DNA from: Dehalococcoides mccartyi CG5 | Lineage (GTDB): Bacteria; Chloroflexota; Dehalococcoidia; Dehalococcoidales; Dehalococcoidaceae | Assembly: GCF_000830885.1 (NCBI RefSeq) | Contig: NZ_CP006951.1 | Span: forward strand, 558,001 to 622,000 | DNA: 64,000 bases | Direction of reading: 5' to 3' | In this document: one piece after another, positions 54,842 to 63,159 of the stretch | Numbering within the stretch: position 1 is the stretch's first letter | How the letters are laid out: each line of letters begins with the position of its first letter | Made by a program: the position numbers and the translations under genes | The notes under the pieces: model-generated | Told to the model about the DNA's origin: nothing | What the model saw: the letters and a program-made list of their open reading frames with translations, nothing else | The model's database searches: none

Positions 54842-55771
54842 TCATAAGTGTCGATGGAATTCTTCTATTATGGTCGGACTTGTCCGCTCGATTTGCGGAA
54901 CGAGTAAGTATCTATTATTTCCAAGCAAAACCACCTGTGCTACTTTAACTAGAGTTCCTCGAATAACTAAAGGTGTAGCGATAGCTATAAGTCCATCATC
55001 GTCTCTGCTGTCGAGGATGGTGATCCGGCTGACTAGGTGTGTTTTTTTGGTTTTAATTACCATATCCACGAGCGACCCGGGGAGAATCGTCCTTCCCTTC
55101 CTTGGGAATAATCCATCTGCTCCATAGATATTGGCTTCTGGATCATTGTTGTTGGCACTACCAGTCCAGTAGTTTAATATCCAATTATCCACCTCAGGAC
55201 CCTGCTCATAAAGGGCGCTATATAGAAAAACACTCCCTTGAAGCACCTCGCCCATTCGGAGAAGCACCTGGGAGCAGCTCTTTGAATAGAGCTTTGAAAG
55301 AGCGATAACGTCAAACCCGGTCTCGTAGACTTTGTTCCGGAATTCATCAGTTGGCAACAAGACAGCCGTAGCAAACTTATTAGCAGCTAAGTGTACTGCG
55401 TTTGTCCTCAAGGGGCTGTATTCTGTGCACAACTCGGCAAAAACCGGCTCTATCATCTCTCTGAACTCATGAAGAACCGTGTTTTCGATGCCGCTTTTTG
55501 TGTCGCCCTTTTTGTAGTAGATGTTTCTCTTATCTTCAAAGACATCATGGTAGCCTCTAATATTTTGCGGCAGCTTCTTGCTATCGACTCCATTTACATA
55601 GATGCCGCAAGCTGAGGCGATGGCTCTAAGTGTTCTGATATCTAAAGGTAAATCCCGCAAGTATATCTTACGGAACTCCTGAGCCTTTTCTTCCTCTGAA
55701 GCATTTGAGGGCGAGCCGTATTTATTTACAATGTACTCACAAAAATAGCGCAGGTCGCTGAAGTTTTTCAA
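54842..55771 (-). CDS. ImmA/IrrE-like putative metallopeptidase
   Basis: A 309-residue protein. A VLHEFREMIEP segment near residue 100 stands where ImmA peptidases have HExxH; the second His is replaced by Glu (HEFRE), so zinc binding is doubtful. AANKFATAVLLPTDEF follows at the usual distance. ImmA proteins cut a neighbouring XRE repressor to switch on mobile elements, and an XRE gene lies just upstream. The C-terminal half (about residue 200 on) is not recognised. TTG 55771 has GGAGG six bases upstream, inside the stop region of the repressor gene. Confidence 0.75.
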   Translation of the reverse strand: MKNFSDLRYFCEYIVNKYGSPSNASEEEKAQEFRKIYLRDLPLDIRTLRAIASACGIYVNGVDSKKLPQNIRGYHDVFEDKRNIYYKKGDTKSGIENTVLHEFREMIEPVFAELCTEYSPLRTNAVHLAANKFATAVLLPTDEFRNKVYETGFDVIALSKLYSKSCSQVLLRMGEVLQGSVFLYSALYEQGPEVDNWILNYWTGSANNNDPEANIYGADGLFPRKGRTILPGSLVDMVIKTKKTHLVSRITILDSRDDDGLIAIATPLVIRGTLVKVAQVVLLGNNRYLLVPQIERTSPTIIEEFHRHL

Positions 55772-55774
55772 AGG

Positions 55775-56170
55775 CTATCCTCCAGGCAATAGCTTCTTAC
55801 CGGTCGCTTTTTCGTACATCTCTACGATGAAACGCTTGACATCGGTAGTAAGCCCCCCCTTGATACGGGTACCGGATTTATACCTGGGATCATTCATAAC
55901 GTAGTTGAAGGCCATCTCAATTTCATCATTCTCGCTAATAGAGATGTCTTCATCTTTCAGGTACCCGGCAGCCTTGAGTAGATCCCTTACCGGCACATCA
56001 TAGACAGGAGCGAGCTTCTTCAGTATATCTGCGCCCGGTATAGGACGTTGACCGCGCTCGATGAGTCCCAGATATGAGTTCGAGACACCGGACTGCTGCT
56101 CAACTTCCCGCAGTGATAGCCTTTTCTCAACCCTCAGGGTACGGAGATATTCACCGAAGTTCTCCACCAT
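55775..56170 (-). CDS. XRE-family repressor
   Basis: A 131-residue protein with an N-terminal HTH (residues 6-60): LRTLRVEKRLSLREVEQQSGVSNSYLGLIERGQRPIP. The C-terminal part is helical. ATG 56170 has AGGAGG upstream. It is divergent from the next XRE gene across a 158-base control region and coupled to the ImmA-like gene, the common arrangement of an element repressor with its cleaving partner. Confidence 0.9.
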   Translation of the reverse strand: MVENFGEYLRTLRVEKRLSLREVEQQSGVSNSYLGLIERGQRPIPGADILKKLAPVYDVPVRDLLKAAGYLKDEDISISENDEIEMAFNYVMNDPRYKSGTRIKGGLTTDVKRFIVEMYEKATGKKLLPGG

Positions 56171-56328
56171 AGCTCCTCACCTCCTTTTGAAACATAATAG
56201 CACTTTTTGTATACCAAGTCAAACACTATTGACACCAATATGCTATCTACAGTGACATTTATCTATTGACAGTCTATGATTAGCCTTTGGTATACTACAG
56301 AAAGCGTAATGAGTTCTGAGGTAGCTCA
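56171..56328. promoter_or_regulatory. Divergent control region with paired operator-like repeats
   Basis: On the plus strand TTGACA (56266-56271), a 19-base spacer, TATACT (56291-56296). On the minus strand TATACA sits at the mirrored position with TTGGTG 19 bases upstream. GTATACCAA (56209-56217) and TTGGTATAC (56287-56295) form an inverted repeat covering both -10 boxes. CTATTGACA is present twice as a direct repeat (56226-56234, 56263-56271). The symmetric layout suggests one repressor controls both directions. Confidence 0.65.
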
Positions 56329-56571
56329 ATGGTTAAGGTAAAGTTGAATCGGGTTGCTTTTGAAGTCGCTTTGTCGAGAAAAAACCTCTCCCAGCGTGAC
56401 CTTGCCGAGAAGATTGGATTTTCCCGCAGTCACTTGTCGCACATCATTAACGGGAGAAGAGAACCCTCACCGGTACTAAGGCGTCTCATCCTGGAGCATC
56501 TGCCCGAATACACTTTCGATGACCTATTCATCATTGAGGAGAACGGTAGCAATGTCCGAACGGAAGATTAG
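56329..56571 (+). CDS. Small XRE-family HTH protein
   Basis: An 80-residue Cro-like protein that is almost only an HTH domain: LSRKNLSQRDLAEKIGFSRSHLSHIINGRREPSPVLRRLILEHLP. It is first in the rightward transcript and faces the repressor, as Cro faces CI. ATG 56329 follows GAGGTAGCTCA with modest spacing. Confidence 0.87.
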   Translation: MVKVKLNRVAFEVALSRKNLSQRDLAEKIGFSRSHLSHIINGRREPSPVLRRLILEHLPEYTFDDLFIIEENGSNVRTED

Positions 56572-56770
56572 CGAGTTCGATAACGGGCTAAGGATACTGG
56601 CTCGAATAATTGCGCGAGCCTATCTGAAAGACCTTGCTCAAAAGTTAAATAAGCATAATGCATTTGTGGAAAAGAAGGAGGATGACAATGCCAATCAAAG
56701 GTGTGACCGGAGTGGTGAGGCTTCCCCGCCTGGGAAAAGTAAGGCTGGGAGTAAAGAAAGAAAATGCTAG
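56552..56770 (+). CDS. Small protein of unknown function
   Basis: A 72-residue frame from ATG 56552, with GAGGAG nine bases upstream, overlapping the HTH gene by 20 bases. The first 40 residues look like a normal helix (NGLRILARIIARAYLKDLAQKL). The last third overlaps the next gene in another frame and has a low-complexity, basic composition, so the true end is uncertain. Confidence 0.45.
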   Translation: MSERKISEFDNGLRILARIIARAYLKDLAQKLNKHNAFVEKKEDDNANQRCDRSGEASPPGKSKAGSKERKC

Positions 56771-57668
56771 CGGAATATCTTATCCCTGCCCGACGGATCA
56801 TTTTGTCTGCCCGGAAGAGGTCAAGAAGGTCTTTGGTGAAAAGCCCAAAGAGCTGCGAATCATGTTCCCTACCGATGACCAGACCCAGTGGGCCAGCCAG
56901 TATTTAAGATGTTACTCGGCATCGAGAGGACTCGTTTGCCGCGGCGACGGTGAAACGGCAGTCGCCAAGATTGACACCCGTACCGGTGAGATTGCCAACA
57001 GAGATTCTGTTGAGACAGAAATGAAGGAAATCACCTGTAATCCGGCCAAGTGTACCTTCTATCAAGTAGCACGGTGCCGCCGGGTGATGAACCTACAATT
57101 CCTTTTGCCTGACTGTCCCGGTTTCGGCGTTTACCAGCTCGATACCAGCTCTTTTTATTCTATTGTAAATATTAATTCCAGCCTTGAACTGATTCGCGGC
57201 ACCTGCGGACGACTGTCTATGATTCCGCTATCACTGAAGCTTGTTGAACAGGAAGTACAGCCGGAAGGAAAGAAAAAGACAGTCAGGGTTCTCAGCATGA
57301 CGGCGCCATTTTCATTGGTAGAAATCCAACGATACGCACAAATTCCACCCGGGCAGGTACTTCTTTTACCTCCGCCTGACAATGAAGCACCTGATGACCT
57401 TTTCCCGGATGAAATCCTGGGTAAAGAAGAAACCCCGAAAACAATCATGGGCACGGACAAAGATTTAATGCTGCTCTGGGACCGTGTCAAGAGTAAGGTC
57501 TGGCAAATGAACATGCAGGATTACCAGGTATCAAACTGGTTTCAAAAGAACTATAACCTTGATGTCCATATAACCGACTTTGATCTTTTGACCCCTCCGA
57601 ACAGGATTAAGTCCGAGTACCTGGAAAACTTCCTGAAGACCCTGGAACGATATACAGATCGCAGCTAG
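56688..57668 (+). CDS. Element protein of unknown function, possible single-strand or metal-binding role
   Basis: A 326-residue soluble protein that I cannot place in a family by eye. It begins MPIKGVTGVVRLPRLGKVRLG. It has a cysteine cluster (YPCPTDHFVCP near residue 24, CYSASRGLVC near 66, and CNPAKCTFYQVARCRR near 105) suggesting a zinc or iron-sulfur site. A later segment is rich in Asp and Pro (LLLPPPDNEAPDDLFPDE). ATG 56688 has AAGGAGG upstream. Its place just before the primase-like gene suggests a replication role, which is inference only. Confidence 0.65.
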   Translation: MPIKGVTGVVRLPRLGKVRLGVKKENASGISYPCPTDHFVCPEEVKKVFGEKPKELRIMFPTDDQTQWASQYLRCYSASRGLVCRGDGETAVAKIDTRTGEIANRDSVETEMKEITCNPAKCTFYQVARCRRVMNLQFLLPDCPGFGVYQLDTSSFYSIVNINSSLELIRGTCGRLSMIPLSLKLVEQEVQPEGKKKTVRVLSMTAPFSLVEIQRYAQIPPGQVLLLPPPDNEAPDDLFPDEILGKEETPKTIMGTDKDLMLLWDRVKSKVWQMNMQDYQVSNWFQKNYNLDVHITDFDLLTPPNRIKSEYLENFLKTLERYTDRS

Positions 57669-57717
57669 AACACAGGATTCTAATCACCTCGTAGAAAAGT
57701 GTTCCTGAAGGATTGCC

Positions 57718-59913
57718 ATGACTGAACTTGTTTTTTCAGAAGCTGTCCCGCAACTCCTGGCTGAGCATCTTACTCATCTAAGTGAAGGAAGCGGTATCAG
57801 TCTCGATGTTATCAAAGAAAGAGGATACCGGAGCATACTCGGTAAAAACGAGCTTGCCAAAGCGGGGTTTATCTCGTCTCAGCAGAGAACTGCCGGTATC
57901 CTCATTCCCCTGTGGGGAGTTGATGGAGGGCAAGTAGGCTGCCAGTATCGCCCGGATAACCCCCGTTCGGACTCAAGGCAGCGACCGGTGAAATACGAGT
58001 CTCCGGTAGGTTCCTCCAATCACCTGGATTGTCCACCTCGCTGCAAACAGATGCTCGGCGACCCAAAGACGCCATTATGGATAACTGAAGGCTCCAAGAA
58101 AGCTGACGCCCTGGCTACACATGGAGCCTGCGTAATTTCGCTCACCGGTGTCTGGGGCTTCAAGGGCAAGAATGAGTTCGGTGCTATTACTATACTTTCG
58201 GACTGGGACCGCATTGCCATCAAAGACAGGCTAGTCTATCTCGCTTTCGACTCTGACATTGTTTCCAAGGAGATGGTACGAAAAGCCCTCGAACACCTGG
58301 GCGAACATCTCAACCGCAAAGGCGCCACTATCCTGGTCGTTTATCTTCCTCAAGAAGGTAACCAGAAAGTCGGCATCGATGACTATTTGCTTAAACATAC
58401 ACTGGAAGAAGCCCGGAAACTGGCGACTGATTTCAAGATTGATGATACCGCGAGCAGAGAGCGATTTGTCCCGGGCTTTGTCCTGCATGACGGCACCGTA
58501 GGTGAGATGGTAGTCAGCAATGAGGATGAGCGTGCCTTTATCATCGTGGTCAACGGCTCGGTGCGCAAGGTCTTTCGTTACGAGACACCCAAGGCTATAT
58601 ATCTTCCCACCGACGATCCCCTGGTAACCGAGGTGGTCCACTTCGCCACGACAGCCACCCCTTATGATTCACAAGCGCGTTTGTTTGAAGAGATACGGAG
58701 TTTTGTTCACAAGTATCTCGAACTGCCGGCTGACTTCGAGGAAATCTCTTCTCTCTACGTGCTTCTTACCTGGGTTTATGAATTTGCTCCCTCTATACCT
58801 TACCTCCGGGTAATAGGCGATTGGGGTACCGGTAAGACACGGTTTCTACAGGTGGTAGGCAGCATCTGCTTTCGACCGACATTTGCTTCTGGAGCGACCA
58901 CGCCGGCGCCGATATTCCGAATATTAGAGCAGTTCCGAGGGACACTGGTTTTAGATGAGGCGGACTTCAAAGACTCGTCGTCCTGGATGGAAATGGTCAA
59001 ACTCTTAAACAATGGCTACCGCCCCGGTATGCCGGTGCTCCGGGCAGATAAAGAAAATGGCAAATGGTTCCCGCGGGCATACCAGGTATTTGGCCCGAAA
59101 CTTATCGCCACCCGTTTCCCTTTCAAAGACGAGGCGTTGGAAAGCAGATGTTTGACTTCGGAGATGATGTCGCTGACGCGGGATGATATTCCCAGAGTAT
59201 TACCACCCTCTTTTGATAAAGAGATAGATGACCTGCGAGCGAAACTATTGACCTTCCGGCTGGCAAACCTGATTAAGCTAAAGGGTAAAACCTTCGGCAA
59301 TGACCTGCTGGAACCCAATCTCCAACCCCGGTTACAGGAGATACTCATACCGCTCAAAGCGATGCTTAATGGCGACCGCTCCATGGTCGAAGCAATCACC
59401 GGCTTCGTTCACCGTCTCCAGGATAGTCTCTTTATAAGAAGAAGGGAGAGCGCCCCGGGTAGAGTATTGGCGGCGCTGATGGAGCTTCATGAAGAAGGCA
59501 AAGAGCTGACATCTGAAAACGTGGCCAGGAAAGCCAATGAAACGGACGATGAAGTTGAGCAGCTCAGTGCTGAAAAAGTTGGCAGAATGACGAAGCGATT
59601 GGGCTTTGCCAAAGAGCGGACCGGAAAGTCACGGCAGCGCCTTATCTGCTGGGATGAGTCAAGAGTTACCAAACTAATAGGGTCCTACGGGTTGCAGATG
59701 GCTCTTCCATTATCCCAGGAAAAACCGTCCGAACCGTCCTTACTGTCCGCATTAGCTACAAAACAGGCGGACAGTAGTAAAGAGGGCTCCGTATACCGTC
59801 CGCCATACTGTCCGCCAAAAACTGAAGCTGACTCAAGCGTGGGGGCGGACAGTAGAACAGAGCGGACAGTAACTGACGATAAATTAACAAAGGAGGCAAG
59901 TGGCGGTGAGTAA
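57718..59913 (+). CDS. Primase-helicase-like replication protein (DUF3854/Toprim-like plus P-loop ATPase)
   Basis: A 731-residue protein. Residues about 60-230 match DUF3854/Toprim-like domains: the WITEGSKKAD glutamate near 124, VYLAFDSD near 178. Residues about 330-470 hold a P-loop ATPase with VIGDWGTGKTRFLQ near 365 and LVLDEADF near 410, in a DUF927-like or primase-associated helicase layout. The C-terminal 80 residues are low-complexity and carry the decamer repeats at DNA level. Function, probably initiation of element replication, is inferred. ATG 57718 follows a weak site (GAAGGATTGCC). Confidence 0.82.
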   Translation: MTELVFSEAVPQLLAEHLTHLSEGSGISLDVIKERGYRSILGKNELAKAGFISSQQRTAGILIPLWGVDGGQVGCQYRPDNPRSDSRQRPVKYESPVGSSNHLDCPPRCKQMLGDPKTPLWITEGSKKADALATHGACVISLTGVWGFKGKNEFGAITILSDWDRIAIKDRLVYLAFDSDIVSKEMVRKALEHLGEHLNRKGATILVVYLPQEGNQKVGIDDYLLKHTLEEARKLATDFKIDDTASRERFVPGFVLHDGTVGEMVVSNEDERAFIIVVNGSVRKVFRYETPKAIYLPTDDPLVTEVVHFATTATPYDSQARLFEEIRSFVHKYLELPADFEEISSLYVLLTWVYEFAPSIPYLRVIGDWGTGKTRFLQVVGSICFRPTFASGATTPAPIFRILEQFRGTLVLDEADFKDSSSWMEMVKLLNNGYRPGMPVLRADKENGKWFPRAYQVFGPKLIATRFPFKDEALESRCLTSEMMSLTRDDIPRVLPPSFDKEIDDLRAKLLTFRLANLIKLKGKTFGNDLLEPNLQPRLQEILIPLKAMLNGDRSMVEAITGFVHRLQDSLFIRRRESAPGRVLAALMELHEEGKELTSENVARKANETDDEVEQLSAEKVGRMTKRLGFAKERTGKSRQRLICWDESRVTKLIGSYGLQMALPLSQEKPSEPSLLSALATKQADSSKEGSVYRPPYCPPKTEADSSVGADSRTERTVTDDKLTKEASGGE
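59741..59871. repeat. Six copies of decamer TACTGTCCGC in both orientations, candidate iterons
   Basis: Exact copies at 59741, 59806 (plus) and 59767, 59845, 59862 (minus), and one with a single mismatch at 59794 (plus), within 131 bases. They fall in all three codon phases of the primase-like gene and encode different peptides (LLSA, YCPP, ADSS, ERTV). Selection therefore acts on the DNA. The arrangement fits binding sites for an initiator or repressor. Related CCGTCC partial copies lie just to the left (59724-59739). Confidence 0.8.
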
Positions 59914-60199
59914 AAAGAAAAAGAGGACGCTCTATGAATGTGCTCACGCACGGGTGAGAAACGAAAGAATTTGCTGTGATAAAGAATACCCTTTATCACA
60001 GGTGTGCGCAGACGGCAGCCTGGATATCCAGCACCTCGCGGAAGGAAAACCGTTAGCGCCAAAGATTTGCCAGCAATGCATCAGCTTCGACCGGATTGGA
60101 CCGCCCATACCTGAAGAGGAAAGGGGCTGGCTCAAGGTAAAGGAGGCAGTAAAACATGACCGGAATCATCGGCAAGCTTTACGAGAAGTTATGGCGTAA
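59906..60199 (+). CDS. Small cysteine-containing protein
   Basis: A 97-residue protein with a very basic start (SKKKKRTLYEC), then ICCDKEYP, VCADGS and ICQQC, suggesting zinc binding, and a helical C terminus. GTG 59906 is nine bases after AGGAGG and preferred to GTG 59900, which is three bases away. It overlaps the end of the primase-like gene and the start of the next gene. Confidence 0.6.
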   Translation: MSKKKKRTLYECAHARVRNERICCDKEYPLSQVCADGSLDIQHLAEGKPLAPKICQQCISFDRIGPPIPEEERGWLKVKEAVKHDRNHRQALREVMA

Positions 60200-60377
60200 G
60201 GTGGGCGGAAAGCCCTGGACGGAGATAGTTCGGGAAGACCAGAAGGCTTCACCCCTGGTGTACCTACTCATCTTTCTGGGACTGGGAATTCTGGTGGCCA
60301 GACTAGCTGGTAAAAACTGGTGGCAGATACTGGTCGGGTTTTTACTCGGCATAATTTGCGGACATTTCTGGTGGTAA
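60156..60377 (+). CDS. Small membrane protein
   Basis: A 73-residue protein with a charged N-terminal part (residues 1-30) and two hydrophobic segments (about 33-50 and 55-71, ending GHFWW). AAGGAGG precedes the ATG. It overlaps the preceding gene by 44 bases in another frame. Family unknown. Confidence 0.6.
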   Translation: MTGIIGKLYEKLWRKVGGKPWTEIVREDQKASPLVYLLIFLGLGILVARLAGKNWWQILVGFLLGIICGHFWW

Positions 60378-60381
60378 AGCC

Positions 60382-60729
60382 GTGGAAGATCAAGTAAAGA
60401 AAGCACAAAAGAGGATGACAGAAGCAACAGCAGAAATGATGTCAGGGTGGTTAAGCCAAATGTTGCAAGGTATGTGTAACGACCCGGTATTGGGAGAGCT
60501 TTGGTCGGCCATGAAGATGGAAAGTCAATCTACCCATCATGCCGGCATTGATTCCTACCAGGTACTCGGATTAGACAAAGCTGTTGCCGATGATCAGGTT
60601 AAGAAACGGTACCGGGAGCTAGTAGTTAGGCTGCATCCCGATACTGCTGGAGTAAAGGGAACCGAGTTTCTCTTCCAGCTCGTAACGGCAGCTTATCAGC
60701 AAATCTCAAAAGAAAGGGGGTGGCGATGA
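60382..60729 (+). CDS. J-domain (DnaJ-like) protein
   Basis: A 115-residue protein. Residues about 55-115 form a J domain: SYQVLGLDKAVADDQVKKRYRELVVRLHPDTAG, with the HPD motif near residue 86 that stimulates DnaK. The first 50 residues are a helix rich in Met and Gln. Mobile-element J-proteins are thought to recruit host DnaK to replication or assembly complexes. GTG 60382; it overlaps the AAA+ gene by four bases. Confidence 0.85.
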   Translation: MEDQVKKAQKRMTEATAEMMSGWLSQMLQGMCNDPVLGELWSAMKMESQSTHHAGIDSYQVLGLDKAVADDQVKKRYRELVVRLHPDTAGVKGTEFLFQLVTAAYQQISKERGWR

Positions 60730-61658
60730 TGAAAGACGGCGATATGGAGCTAATTACCGAGATCGCAAAGTTTGAGGCATCGGTGGATATGGAGAAAGAG
60801 TACCGGATCGGCTGGTCGTGGCGCCACGTTCGTATCTGGCCAGCGACACTGAGCAGGTTATTCAAAGATGGTTATCTGGATAATGTCTTTCGCTCTAACT
60901 CCTTTACCGGCTACAAGCTTACTGAGAAAGCAAAGGCCATTCTTCTAGCGAACCAACAAGAAGCTTCTACTGAATCTCATTCAGAATCACCGTTAAATCC
61001 CGGTGATGACCTCTTTACGGACATTATAGGGCATGAAGACGTCAAGGTTTTGCTTAAAGCAATTCTTCTGTCAGAAAAGCCGGTGCACGTCATGTTAACC
61101 GGACCGCCTGCCCTAGCCAAGACATTGTTCCTCTGGGACATCGAGCAAACCTTTGGCGAACAAGCAATCTGGCTGGTCGGCTCGGCTACTTCCAAGGCAG
61201 GACTTTGGGATCTGGTAGCCGAGAGAGAACCGAAGATACTACTGATTGACGAGATGGACAAGATGAATGCCGTCGATATGGCAGCTCTGCTCACCATGAT
61301 GGAAGGCGGCAGACTGGTCAGGGCCAAGCGAGGTCGAGAGCTCGACATCAATAATCCCCTCAAGGTCATTGCTGCCAGCAACCGGCTGGAGAAGCTATCC
61401 CCTGAACTGCGGTCCCGTTTTGCTATCCGCAAGCTTAATCCCTACAGCCGCAGCGAATTCTTGACCGTGGTGAAAGGTGTATTGGTACGTAAAGAAGGCT
61501 TGTCCAACGACCTAGCAGAAGAGATTGCCAGGAAACTCGACGGTCGGAGTCAGGATGTCCGGGACGCTACCCGCATAGCCCGGTTGGCACCGCAGGTCGG
61601 TGTGGATAAAGCAATCAGCCTCTTACTGGGAGGTGAAACAGGTACAAGTTCAGACTAG
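60726..61658 (+). CDS. AAA+ ATPase with N-terminal winged helix, RuvB/MCM-like
   Basis: A 310-residue protein. Residues about 1-80 look like a winged helix (HVRIWPATLSRLFKDGYLDNVF... YKLTEKAKAIL). Then an AAA+ core: IIGHEDVKVLLKAIL, Walker A MLTGPPALAKT near residue 126 (an Ala-Lys-Thr form as in MCM proteins), Walker B ILLIDEMDKM near 172, sensor 1 VIAASNR and arginine region ELRSRFAIR. Such a protein may load or act as a helicase on element DNA. ATG 60726 or 60729 after AAAGGGGG. Confidence 0.83.
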   Translation: MMKDGDMELITEIAKFEASVDMEKEYRIGWSWRHVRIWPATLSRLFKDGYLDNVFRSNSFTGYKLTEKAKAILLANQQEASTESHSESPLNPGDDLFTDIIGHEDVKVLLKAILLSEKPVHVMLTGPPALAKTLFLWDIEQTFGEQAIWLVGSATSKAGLWDLVAEREPKILLIDEMDKMNAVDMAALLTMMEGGRLVRAKRGRELDINNPLKVIAASNRLEKLSPELRSRFAIRKLNPYSRSEFLTVVKGVLVRKEGLSNDLAEEIARKLDGRSQDVRDATRIARLAPQVGVDKAISLLLGGETGTSSD

Positions 61659-61700
61659 ACCGGTGACCGGTCGGGAGACAAATTAGCTACGATTTTAAGG

Positions 61701-61844
61701 ATGGCAAGCGTGGTAAAAACCAGACCATTTAGCTTCAAGTGGTCTGACCAGATGACAGCCAGCCCAGATTTGAACGATAAACCAGTGAAAACCACATTAG
61801 CTTTGGTGGTCGGAAAGGAGGATATATGGACGACCAGTTTTTAG
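61701..61844 (+). CDS. Possible small protein, 47 residues
   Basis: A short frame (MASVVKTRPFSFKWSDQM...) in the 167-base gap before the HTH gene. ATG 61701 is too close to AAGG; GTG 61710 has good spacing to it and would give 44 residues. It overlaps the next gene by 19 bases. Low-complexity is absent and the composition is protein-like, but nothing more supports it. Confidence 0.3.
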   Translation: MASVVKTRPFSFKWSDQMTASPDLNDKPVKTTLALVVGKEDIWTTSF

Positions 61845-62647
61845 AAGAAGTCAAAAAACGCAAAGAGCAGGGACAATCGGAAAGGCAGATGGCAACCGAG
61901 CTCGGTGTCAGCCGCAGTAAGGTCCACAATGCTTTGCAGGATCTCAAGCTAACTGATACCGGCACTTCCCTAGTACCGGAAGACAAGCTGCGGGTAATTA
62001 TCCGGGAAGAGCTGGAACGGGTCCGTAACGGAGAGGAAGAAGAGGCAAAAACCAGCAGCGAGTTCCCCATCATCCGCAAGATGGGCGGTGGCATGGAGAT
62101 GATTGCGCCGGAAGCTGTGCTTAAGCACTACATGGGAGGCACTCCCGAAGGTGAGGTTGAGCTCAGGGCTATTATGAAATTCCGGGCGGCCATGCTAATG
62201 GTGATGGATTTGGTGAATATCCAGAAGGGTTCGGCTGAGGCTGACGCCAGGCGTATGGAGCCTATTTTGCGGCTGATGAAAGAGACACGCGAAGAGCAGG
62301 ATGCGGCGGCAGCCAGGGCAAAGGCTTCCAGTGAGGAAATCGCAGAACGAACCGCTCAGGCAACAGCAGGCCAACTATTTGGAGCAATCTCTCAAAGCAA
62401 TACCCAGGTAAATAGCACTCTTGCCCAAATCAAGCAAATGGTGGGGGGACAGTCGAATGACCCCTTCAGCCAGGTTGTAAGCATGCTCCAGTCCATGCAG
62501 CAGATGTCACAGATGTTCGGGATGCCATTACCCGGCATGATGCCGGGAGCGATGCCGGCAGGTGGACAGCCAGGCATTCAACCGCCGTCAGATCCACCGC
62601 CGATTGAAAAACACACAGCCAAAGAATGGGAGGAAAGAAATGTTTGA
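61826..62647 (+). CDS. HTH-containing element protein with coiled middle
   Basis: A 273-residue protein. Residues 10-42 (KRKEQGQSERQMATELGVSRSKVHNALQDL) are a helix-turn-helix, of the small resolvase or TrpR type. The middle (about 75-190) is helical with MIAPEAVLKHYMGG. The last 70 residues are rich in Gln, Met, Gly and Pro. ATG 61826 has AAGGAGG six bases upstream. A DNA-binding structural or partition role is possible. It overlaps the next gene by eight bases. Confidence 0.65.
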   Translation: MDDQFLEEVKKRKEQGQSERQMATELGVSRSKVHNALQDLKLTDTGTSLVPEDKLRVIIREELERVRNGEEEEAKTSSEFPIIRKMGGGMEMIAPEAVLKHYMGGTPEGEVELRAIMKFRAAMLMVMDLVNIQKGSAEADARRMEPILRLMKETREEQDAAAARAKASSEEIAERTAQATAGQLFGAISQSNTQVNSTLAQIKQMVGGQSNDPFSQVVSMLQSMQQMSQMFGMPLPGMMPGAMPAGGQPGIQPPSDPPPIEKHTAKEWEERNV

Positions 62648-62918
62648 TTTCATGCAGATGGCTAACTCACCCCAGGCAAGGGATATGCTCTTTAAAATGA
62701 TGAGCCGCCAGATGGGACAGTCTCCGCCGGACGTGAAAGAGGCGATCTCGAAAGTCGAGATTGCCATCAAAAGAAATGAGCGGGGTTTTGAGCTGCGTCT
62801 CGGCAAGAGCGAGCATCAGCAGGTCGAGAAGATGCTCCAGGAATCCACCGATAGCTGGATTGAAATGCTCAGCCGCGGCTTTCAGGCTGTAGGCTATAAG
62901 GTAAAAATCTATGAATAG
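62640..62918 (+). CDS. Small element protein of unknown function
   Basis: A 92-residue, charged, helical protein beginning MFDFMQMANSPQARDMLFKMM and containing many Lys, Glu and Arg. ATG 62640 has GGGAGGAAAG upstream and overlaps the previous stop. No family recognised. The next gene overlaps it by eight bases. Confidence 0.6.
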   Translation: MFDFMQMANSPQARDMLFKMMSRQMGQSPPDVKEAISKVEIAIKRNERGFELRLGKSEHQQVEKMLQESTDSWIEMLSRGFQAVGYKVKIYE

Positions 62919-63159
62919 CTGGTTTGCGCCCCTCCAGTGGCTGGTATTCCTGGCACTCTGGAGGATGTCCTACGAGACAGCCAATATCAATAAACCGGCC
63001 GACTCGTTAAAGAGCTTCCTGATCGAAAAGACACTGCCGGAGGAAACCGCTAACCCGAGGGAAAAAGAGTGGACGGAAAAGGCGGTTAAGAAATACGCCG
63101 AAGCTCAGGGAAAGAAATGGCAGCACTGGAACGAGGCCATGTTCGAGAGGTCGGATTGA
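62911..63159 (+). CDS. Small element protein with a hydrophobic N terminus
   Basis: An 82-residue protein with a short hydrophobic segment at residues 4-18 (WFAPLQWLVFLALW) that may anchor it, then a charged part with KKYAEAQGKKWQHWN. Start overlaps the previous gene; its TGA overlaps the AbrB ATG (TGATG). Function unknown. Confidence 0.6.
   Translation: MNSWFAPLQWLVFLALWRMSYETANINKPADSLKSFLIEKTLPEETANPREKEWTEKAVKKYAEAQGKKWQHWNEAMFERSD

Noticed and set aside
60156-60199. The 44-base overlap of two small genes as evidence that one is false
   Set aside because: Both have clear Shine-Dalgarno sequences and the element shows frequent overlaps, so I kept both at moderate confidence.
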